Under the pieces are notes generated by a model, which did no database searches, was not told the DNA's origin, and worked only from the letters and a program-made list of their open reading frames with translations. DNA of 10,838 bases. Source: an uncultured Gaiellaceae bacterium (lineage in GTDB: Bacteria > Actinomycetota > Thermoleophilia > Gaiellales > Gaiellaceae). The stretch covers positions 1 to 10,838 of the forward strand of contig CATPAS010000352.1 of NCBI GenBank assembly GCA_955652075.1, in the 5' to 3' direction. The translations under genes and the position numbers were made by a program. Within the stretch, counting starts at the first letter, position 1. Each line of letters begins with the position of its first letter. Shown here piece by piece: positions 6,263-10,838 of this stretch.

Positions 6263-7291
6263 GTGGAGCCGCTTCTCGTGAGGGCGTGCCGGCGCGAGCC
6301 CGTCGAGCGCACGCCGGTCTGGTTCATGCGCCAGGCGGGCCGATCGCTGCCGGAGTACCGCGAGCTGCGGAAGCGTTACGGGCTCTTCGACATCGTCGCG
6401 GAGCCGGAGCTCTGCGCCGAGGTGACGCTGCAGCCGGTTCGACGGCACGACGTCGACGCGGCGGTGATGTTCACGGACATCATGTTCCCCGTCCTCGGCA
6501 TGGGTGTCGAGGTCGAGCTGGTCGAGAACGTCGGGCCGGTGATCTCCTCGCCGATACGCAGTCGCGCCGATGTGGATCGCCTGCTCGTCCCGGAGCCGGA
6601 TGAGTCTGTGCCGGCAATTCTCGAGGCCGTGCGACTCGTTCGTGCAGCGCTGCGAGACGACCAGGCCGTGATCGGCTTCTGCGGCGGCCCGTTCACCGTC
6701 GCCGGCTACCTGATCGAAGGGAAGCCGAGCCGCGAGTTCGCGACCGTCAAGGCGATGATGTACGGCGAGCCCGACACCTGGCATGCGCTGATGGACAAGC
6801 TCGCGAGCACGTTCGCGCGCTACGTCGCGGCGAAGGCGCGGGCCGGCGCCGACGTCATTCAGGTCTTCGACTCGTGGGTCGGCGCGCTGTCGCCGTCGGA
6901 CTACGAAGAGTTCGCGGCGCCGTACTCAGCGCGCATACTCGCTGCGGTCGACGTCCCGACGATTCATTTCGGTACGGGCACGGCGACGCTGCTGTCATCG
7001 ATGACCGACGCAGGCGGCGACGTGATCGGGCTCGACTGGCGGATTCCCCTCGACCGAGGGTGGGCGGAGGTGGGCGACGACCGGGGAGTGCAGGGCAATC
7101 TCGATCCAGCCGTCCTGCTGGGCCCGTGGGAGCGAATCGAGTCCGAAACGCGCGCTATTCTCGCGCGTGCCGGAGGGCGGCCGGGTCATGTATTCAACCT
7201 TGGGCACGGTGTGCCACCCGAAACAGACCCGGCCGTTCTCGGGCGTCTGACGGAGCTGGTGCACGAGGCGACCGTGAAAGCTCGCGTGTGA
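6263..7291 (+). CDS. hemE: Uroporphyrinogen decarboxylase
   Basis: A 342-residue cytoplasmic enzyme of heme biosynthesis that removes four acetate carboxyls from uroporphyrinogen III to give coproporphyrinogen III. It is full length for the family. The active-site set is complete: RQAGR at 23-27 (R23, R27), catalytic aspartate D72 in FTDIMFP, Y149 in GGPFTVAGYLIEG, S204 in FDSWVGALSP, and H315 in NLGHGVPPETDP. The reading frame runs open upstream to 5678, but that part lies antisense to the Ig-like gene and has no family similarity. GTG 6263 is chosen because it lies just before the conserved N-terminus and 7 nt after a TANNNT box. The stop overlaps the start of hemH by 4 nt (GTGA), making this the first gene of a four-gene chain. 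Confidence 0.95.
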   Translation: MEPLLVRACRREPVERTPVWFMRQAGRSLPEYRELRKRYGLFDIVAEPELCAEVTLQPVRRHDVDAAVMFTDIMFPVLGMGVEVELVENVGPVISSPIRSRADVDRLLVPEPDESVPAILEAVRLVRAALRDDQAVIGFCGGPFTVAGYLIEGKPSREFATVKAMMYGEPDTWHALMDKLASTFARYVAAKARAGADVIQVFDSWVGALSPSDYEEFAAPYSARILAAVDVPTIHFGTGTATLLSSMTDAGGDVIGLDWRIPLDRGWAEVGDDRGVQGNLDPAVLLGPWERIESETRAILARAGGRPGHVFNLGHGVPPETDPAVLGRLTELVHEATVKARV

Positions 7292-8172
7292 AAGCAGCGG
7301 TCGTGCTGATGGCCTACGGCTCGCCGGAGCGGTTGGCCGACGTTCCCGCGTACTACGCCGACATCCGTGGCGGCCGTCCCATTCCTGCGGAGCTGATGGA
7401 GGACCTCGTCGAGCGCTACCGCAGGCTCGGGATCGAGGACGAGTCGCCGCTGAACGCGATCACCGAGGAGACACGCGCGGCACTCGAGCGCGAGCTCGGC
7501 GACGTGCCCGTAGTCACCGGCATGAAGCACTGGACGCCGCGCATCGTGGAGGCCGCGAACGCCGCGGTGGGCGCCGGAGCTGACACGGTGGTCGGCCTGG
7601 TGCTCGCGCCCCATTTCTCGTCGATGTCGATTGCGGGCTACCGCCACCAGCTGGTGAGCGCGCTGGGCGGCCGCGCCGAGCTCGCCTTCATCGAGAGCTG
7701 GCACGACGAGCCTGGCTTCATCGACCTCCTGGCGGAGCGCGTGCGCGGTACGGATGCGCACGTCGTCTTCACAGCGCACTCGCTGCCAGCGCGGGTTCTC
7801 GATTCTGGCGACCCCTACAAGGACCAACTCCTGGAGACCGCCCAGCTGGTCGCAGAGCGCGCAGCGCTCGAGACCTGGTCGTTCTCTTTCCAGAGCGAGT
7901 CCCAGACCGGCGAGCCGTGGCTCGGGCCCGACATCCTCGACCACCTGAGGGAGCTGCACGACCGCGGGGTTCGCGACGTGCTGGTCTGCCCGGTCGGCTT
8001 CGTCGCCGACCATCTCGAGATCCGCTGGGATCTCGACCACGAGGCCGCGGAGCTGGCCGGAGAGCTCGGCCTGGGCTTCCGGAGGATCGAGATGCCGAAC
8101 GCCGACCCGGCGTTCGTGCGGGTACTCGCCGGGCTGGTGCGACGGGCCCTCTCGGTACCCTCGGAAGCGTGA
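7288..8172 (+). CDS. hemH: Ferrochelatase (protoporphyrin or coproporphyrin type)
   Basis: A 294-residue soluble enzyme that inserts ferrous iron into a porphyrin. The N-terminal signature VVLMAYGSP includes Y10, matching the metal-side tyrosine of Bacillus-type enzymes. SPLNAITEE and the GMKHWTPRIVEA segment follow. Catalytic H164 lies in FTAHSLP, and the acidic partner E244 in CPVGFVADHLEIRWDLDHEA. In Actinobacteria ferrochelatase usually acts on coproporphyrin III (CpfC), after HemY/CgoX and before HemQ/ChdC, but neither of those genes is in the window, so the substrate is unresolved. The only cysteine visible is the one in VLVCPVGF, so the [2Fe-2S] cluster known from some actinobacterial and animal ferrochelatases cannot be present. 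GTG 7288 overlaps the hemE stop, and the hemH stop overlaps the wzt start, both as GTGA. Confidence 0.94.
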   Translation: MKAAVVLMAYGSPERLADVPAYYADIRGGRPIPAELMEDLVERYRRLGIEDESPLNAITEETRAALERELGDVPVVTGMKHWTPRIVEAANAAVGAGADTVVGLVLAPHFSSMSIAGYRHQLVSALGGRAELAFIESWHDEPGFIDLLAERVRGTDAHVVFTAHSLPARVLDSGDPYKDQLLETAQLVAERAALETWSFSFQSESQTGEPWLGPDILDHLRELHDRGVRDVLVCPVGFVADHLEIRWDLDHEAAELAGELGLGFRRIEMPNADPAFVRVLAGLVRRALSVPSEA

Positions 8173-9395
8173 TTCGACCCGGCGAGATCGCCTCCGAGCA
8201 TGCCTCGCGGCACTTCAAGGTCTATCCGCGCGAGGCGAGGCGGCTGAAGGACGTCGTGGTCGCGCGCCGCCGGTCACGGCCCGCAGAGGTGAGGGCGCTC
8301 AGTGACGTGTCCTTCCACGTCGATCCCGGCAGCGCGATCGGGCTCGTCGGGCGCAACGGCTCCGGTAAGACGACGCTGCTGCGGCTGCTCTCGGGGATCA
8401 TCAAGCCGACCTCCGGCAGCGTCGACGTCGGCGGTCGCGTCGGCTCGCTGCTCGAGCTCGGCGCCGGCTTCCATCCGGACCTGACCGGCCGGGAGAATGT
8501 CTTCCTCAACGGCTCGATCCACGGCCTCAAGCGCGCCTACGTGCGCGAGCAGCTGGACGAGATCGTCGCCTTCGCCGGGCTCGAGGAGTTCATCGACCTG
8601 CCCGTGCGCACGTACTCGTCGGGGATGTACATGCGCCTCGGGTTTGCGATCGCGGCGCACATCGACGCGGACATCCTCCTGCTGGACGAGGTCTTCGCGG
8701 TCGGTGACGAGCAGTTCCAGCGGAAGTGCTTCGGCAAGATCTTCGAGTTCAAGCAGGGCGGCGGCACGATCGTGTTCGTCTCGCACGACGCAGCCGCGGT
8801 CGAGCGGCTCTGCGACCGGGCCGTGCTCCTGCGCGCTGGACGTGTCGAGTTCGACGGGCCGACGCATGATGCGATCGTGCGCTACAGGCAGCAGCTTGCC
8901 GGTGACCTCGATCCCGCGGAGCGCGGCGCCGGCCTGAAGGAATGGGGGAGCGGCGATGCGCGGATCGAGGGTGTGGAGCTCCTCGGCGCGGACGGCGGGG
9001 CGCGCACGCAGTTCCTCGCGGGCGAGCCGCTGACGCTGCGGTTGCGCGTCGCCTCGCCGCAGGCGATCGCCCCGCCGAGGCTGTCGCTCGAGTTGCGCGA
9101 CGCGTCAGGCTTGCTCGTCGCGGGCTCGGGTCGCTCGACTGGGGAGCTTGGCTGGGATCGGCGAACGACGGAGCTCGCGGTCCGCTTCGAGGTCGAGCAG
9201 CTGCCGCTCGCAGACGGACGCTTTCAGCTGCGGCTCGGCCTGACGGACGAGACGGGAGAGCGGCTGTACCACTGGCTCGACGATGCGCTCGCGTTCGTCG
9301 TCTACCCGTCGGGCGAGGAGCGCGGCGTGGTGCGGCTCGAGGGCCGCTGGACCGGGGAGGAAATCGGCGCAGCGACGGAAAGGGTCGCGACATGA
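8169..9395 (+). CDS. wzt: ABC polysaccharide exporter ATPase with C-terminal Wzt-like domain
   Basis: A 408-residue ATPase that should drive glycan export through the Wzm-type permease encoded at 4656-5456. Residues about 14-250 are the nucleotide-binding domain: Walker A GRNGSGKTT at 61-69, the family stretch LLELGAGFHPDLTGREN at 94-110, signature YSSGM at 149-153, Walker B ILLLDE at 169-174, and the switch histidine H206 in FVSHD. Residues about 257-390 form a beta-rich C-terminal domain (from LKEWGSGDARIEGVELL to ALAFVVYP), the place where Wzt proteins such as E. coli O9a recognise the finished, capped glycan. This suggests an exporter that checks its polymer rather than a simple TagH-type ATPase. 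GTG 8169 overlaps the hemH stop as GTGA; the frame is open further upstream but only as a shadow of hemH. The 3' end overlaps the next gene as ATGA. Confidence 0.93.
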   Translation: MIRPGEIASEHASRHFKVYPREARRLKDVVVARRRSRPAEVRALSDVSFHVDPGSAIGLVGRNGSGKTTLLRLLSGIIKPTSGSVDVGGRVGSLLELGAGFHPDLTGRENVFLNGSIHGLKRAYVREQLDEIVAFAGLEEFIDLPVRTYSSGMYMRLGFAIAAHIDADILLLDEVFAVGDEQFQRKCFGKIFEFKQGGGTIVFVSHDAAAVERLCDRAVLLRAGRVEFDGPTHDAIVRYRQQLAGDLDPAERGAGLKEWGSGDARIEGVELLGADGGARTQFLAGEPLTLRLRVASPQAIAPPRLSLELRDASGLLVAGSGRSTGELGWDRRTTELAVRFEVEQLPLADGRFQLRLGLTDETGERLYHWLDDALAFVVYPSGEERGVVRLEGRWTGEEIGAATERVAT

Positions 9396-9670
9396 GCTCC
9401 CGCACCTGTCCGGACTGGCCGCAGCTGATGGAGTACGCGCCCGACCTGCAGTTCAAGCACTACACCGTCGCCGAGGCGAAGCTCCCGGGCGAGGCGCTGA
9501 TGACCATCCCCGACGTGAAGCTCGAGTCTGTCGCGATCTGCTGCGACCTCGAGCGGCACGTCTTCTATGCGGCGCACACGGATCCGGAAGTCGCGGAAGC
9601 GCTCCGCGCGACGCACTGGTACGAGCTGGCCGAGTGGACGTCGAGCGGCCCGGGCACTGCGTTCGGCTAA
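9392..9670 (+). CDS. Small protein of unknown function, last gene of the hem-wzt chain
   Basis: A 92-residue soluble, slightly acidic protein that I do not recognise. It is rich in aromatic residues: CPDWPQLMEYAPDLQFKHYTV at the N-terminus and THWYELAEWTSS near the C-terminus. It has three cysteines (C6 and the pair C50-C51), too few in pattern to name a metal site. There is no signal peptide or membrane helix. The start is well supported: ATG 9392 overlaps the wzt stop as ATGA, and an AAAGGG purine tract lies about 6 nt upstream. The longer open frame reaching back to 8942 is a shadow of wzt. Its cotranslation with the exporter ATPase suggests an accessory role in export or heme supply, but nothing in the sequence decides this. 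The 40-bp repeat array begins 31 nt after the stop. Confidence 0.75.
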   Translation: MSSRTCPDWPQLMEYAPDLQFKHYTVAEAKLPGEALMTIPDVKLESVAICCDLERHVFYAAHTDPEVAEALRATHWYELAEWTSSGPGTAFG

Positions 9671-9700
9671 GTCCTCACTCTCGGCTCATTTTCGTCAAGA

Positions 9701-9903
9701 CAGTCCCTCGGTCGTGACGGAACCAGACACGTTCTAGGGACAGTCCCTCGGTCGTGACCGAACCAGACACGTTCCAGGGACAGTCCCTCGGTCGTGACCG
9801 AACCAGACACGTTCCAGGGACAGTCCCTCGGTCGTGACCGAACCAGAAACGTTCCAGGGACAGTCCCTCGGTCGTGACCGAACCAGACACGTTCCAGGGA
9901 CAG
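9701..9903. repeat. Five tandem 40-bp repeats with nested dyads
   Basis: Exact 40-bp periods begin at 9701, 9741, 9781, 9821 and 9861, and the first bases of a sixth copy run to about 9903. Copies 2, 3 and 5 are identical. Copy 4 differs at one base (9848) and copy 1 at two (9719, 9735). Each unit carries TCGGTCGTGACCGA (6-bp arms) and GAACCAGACACGTTC (4-bp arms), and each copy junction makes AGGGACAGTCCCT (6-bp arms), so the array is nearly continuous inverted repeats. There are no variable spacers, so it is not a CRISPR array. It fills the gap between two convergent genes, where it may stop transcription from both sides. A REP-like origin is plausible; no transposase is in the window. Confidence 0.92.
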
Positions 9904-9919
9904 GCCCCCAAGACTGAGA

Positions 9920-10819
9920 CTAGACAGTGACCGGAGTGAGGAGCGATTCGCCGCGCTCGAAGGCCAGGACGTTGTCCACGACGATCCGCGTCATCGCTTC
10001 GCGCGTCTGCCGCGTGGCGCTGCCGAGGTGTGGGGTGAGGACGACGTTCCGCAGGGGCAGTAGCTCCGCCGGAACATGCGGCTCGTGCGCGAAGACGTCG
10101 AGCCCCGCGCGCAGGCGGCCCGACACGAGCTCCGCTACGAGCGCCGTCTCCTCCACGATCTCACCGCGCGCCGTGTTGACGAAGCACGCACCGTCGCGCA
10201 GCAAGGCCAGGCGCCGTGCATCGATGAGGCCGCGCGTCTCGGGCGTCAGCGGCGCATGGATGCTGACGATGTCCGACTCCGCAATCAGCGCGTCGAGCTC
10301 GCGGTACACGCCGAGGTCCGTCTCGGCAGGCGTTCGCTGCGCGTAGAGCACGCGCAGCTCGAACCCCTGCGCGCGCCGCGCGACCGCCTGACCGATCCGC
10401 CCGAGCCCGACGATCCCGAGTGTCGATCCGGTCAGCTCCTCGGAGACGATCCCGTTGGTCCATTGCGCCGTCCACTCGCCGGCCCGAACGCGCGCGTCGC
10501 CCTCCACCACGCGTCGCCGCGCAGCCAGGATCAGCGCGAACGTCAGATCCGCCGTCGCAGCCGACAGGACGCCGGGCGTGTTCGTCACAGCGATGCCCCT
10601 GCGGGCCAGCTCCTCAATGCCGAGCCGGTCGTAGCCGACGCTGTAGTTCGCGACGAGCCGTAGGCCTGGGAGAAGCTCGAGGGGTACCGGCTCGTTCGCG
10701 ACGATCAGCGCCTCGACCTCGAGCCGGGGCGACTCGAGCTCGGCGAGGGCCCGCACCTCGACGTCCCCGAGCTCGTCGAAGGCCGGGCCGGGATAACGGT
10801 GCGTGGCGAGAACCTTCAA
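9920..10819 (-). CDS. D-isomer-specific 2-hydroxyacid dehydrogenase (glyoxylate/hydroxypyruvate reductase-like)
   Basis: A 299-residue cytoplasmic NAD(P)H-dependent oxidoreductase that would interconvert a 2-oxoacid and a D-2-hydroxyacid. The split catalytic domain occupies the ends. The central Rossmann domain carries GLGRIG at 138-143. The catalytic triad is complete: R218 in VNTARGEIVEE, E246 in DVFAHEP, and H264 in TPHLGSATRQTRE. SVGYDRLGIEEL and NTPGVLSAATADL, typical of the family, lie at 60-71 and 80-92. Length is slightly short for the family (310-330), mainly in the N-terminal part. The substrate (glyoxylate, hydroxypyruvate, phosphoglycerate or other) cannot be fixed from motifs. 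TTG 10819 is chosen because GGGAGA lies 8 nt upstream and the protein then opens with the expected first strand, MKVLATH. The repeat array lies just beyond its stop. Confidence 0.9.
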   Translation of the reverse strand: MKVLATHRYPGPAFDELGDVEVRALAELESPRLEVEALIVANEPVPLELLPGLRLVANYSVGYDRLGIEELARRGIAVTNTPGVLSAATADLTFALILAARRRVVEGDARVRAGEWTAQWTNGIVSEELTGSTLGIVGLGRIGQAVARRAQGFELRVLYAQRTPAETDLGVYRELDALIAESDIVSIHAPLTPETRGLIDARRLALLRDGACFVNTARGEIVEETALVAELVSGRLRAGLDVFAHEPHVPAELLPLRNVVLTPHLGSATRQTREAMTRIVVDNVLAFERGESLLTPVTV

Positions 10820-10825
10820 GGGATG

Positions 10826-10833
10826 AGTCTCCC
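10826..10833 (-). promoter_or_regulatory. Shine-Dalgarno supporting the TTG start
   Basis: On the minus strand a GGGAGA purine tract stands about 8 nt before TTG 10819. No ATG or GTG in this frame fits the protein's N-terminus better, so the site decides the start. Confidence 0.5.
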
Positions 10834-10838
10834 ATGCC

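Noticed and set aside
6874..7287. N-terminal extension of HemH
   Set aside because: It is the hemE coding sequence read in another frame; ferrochelatase similarity begins at GTG 7288.
7186..8040. Minus-strand frame of 284 codons across hemH
   Set aside because: Antisense shadow of a gene with full catalytic motifs; no domain or promoter of its own.
7917..8168. N-terminal extension of Wzt
   Set aside because: It is the hemH gene read in another frame; the GTGA overlap at 8169 gives a natural start.
9701..9903. CRISPR array
   Set aside because: The units abut exactly with no unique spacers, and no cas gene is present.
9675..9911. Minus-strand frame across the tandem repeats with repeated WNVSGSVTTEGLSLER peptide
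   Set aside because: The 40-bp unit is not a multiple of three and lacks stops, so any frame through it stays open; the repeated peptide is a by-product.

Overview
The window is a GC-rich, densely packed bacterial chromosome segment. GTG and TTG starts are common, genes overlap by 4 nt, and -10 elements have the TANNNT form with a leader of almost no length. Together with the protein families this suggests a deep-branching actinobacterium; my best guess is class Thermoleophilia (Gaiellales/Solirubrobacterales). That placement is inference from gene style and composition, not from a marker gene. I see no rRNA, tRNA, CRISPR array, insertion sequence or phage gene.

Layout. (1) 16-633 (+): a class I SAM-dependent methyltransferase, meeting a minus-strand gene tail to tail with a 25-nt overlap. 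(2) 609-4635 (-): a two-gene cell-envelope unit. Its first gene is a fusion of a WecA/MraY-like phosphoglycosyl transferase with the membrane and nucleotide-binding part of a WbpM/CapD/FlaA1-type protein. A 12-codon leader ORF probably precedes it. Seven nucleotides after it comes a large GT-C-type membrane glycosyltransferase. (3) 4656-5456 (+): an ABC-2 polysaccharide-export permease (Wzm type), diverging from the fusion gene across a very short junction. (4) 5528-6196 (-): a protein of unknown function with a predicted Ig-like beta-sandwich, separated from wzm by a hairpin. (5) 6263-9670 (+): four genes chained by 4-nt start/stop overlaps: hemE, hemH, the Wzt-type ATPase that should partner the permease, and a 92-residue unknown protein. 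(6) 9701-9903: five 40-bp tandem repeats rich in dyad symmetry, lying between convergent genes. (7) 9920-10819 (-): a D-isomer-specific 2-hydroxyacid dehydrogenase.

How it fits together. Most of the window concerns a surface glycan: loading a sugar-phosphate on undecaprenyl phosphate (WecA-like), extending or decorating it outside the membrane (GT-C), and exporting the chain by a Wzm/Wzt transporter whose ATPase carries a C-terminal glycan-recognition-like domain. The heme genes hemE and hemH are embedded in this locus and appear translationally coupled to wzt.

The observations most worth a second look are the WecA/WbpM-N fusion without a dehydratase domain, the leader ORF before it, a shared symmetric -10 element (TAGNCTA) at both divergent junctions, the hem-wzt coupling, the unknown Ig-like protein, and the 40-bp repeat array.
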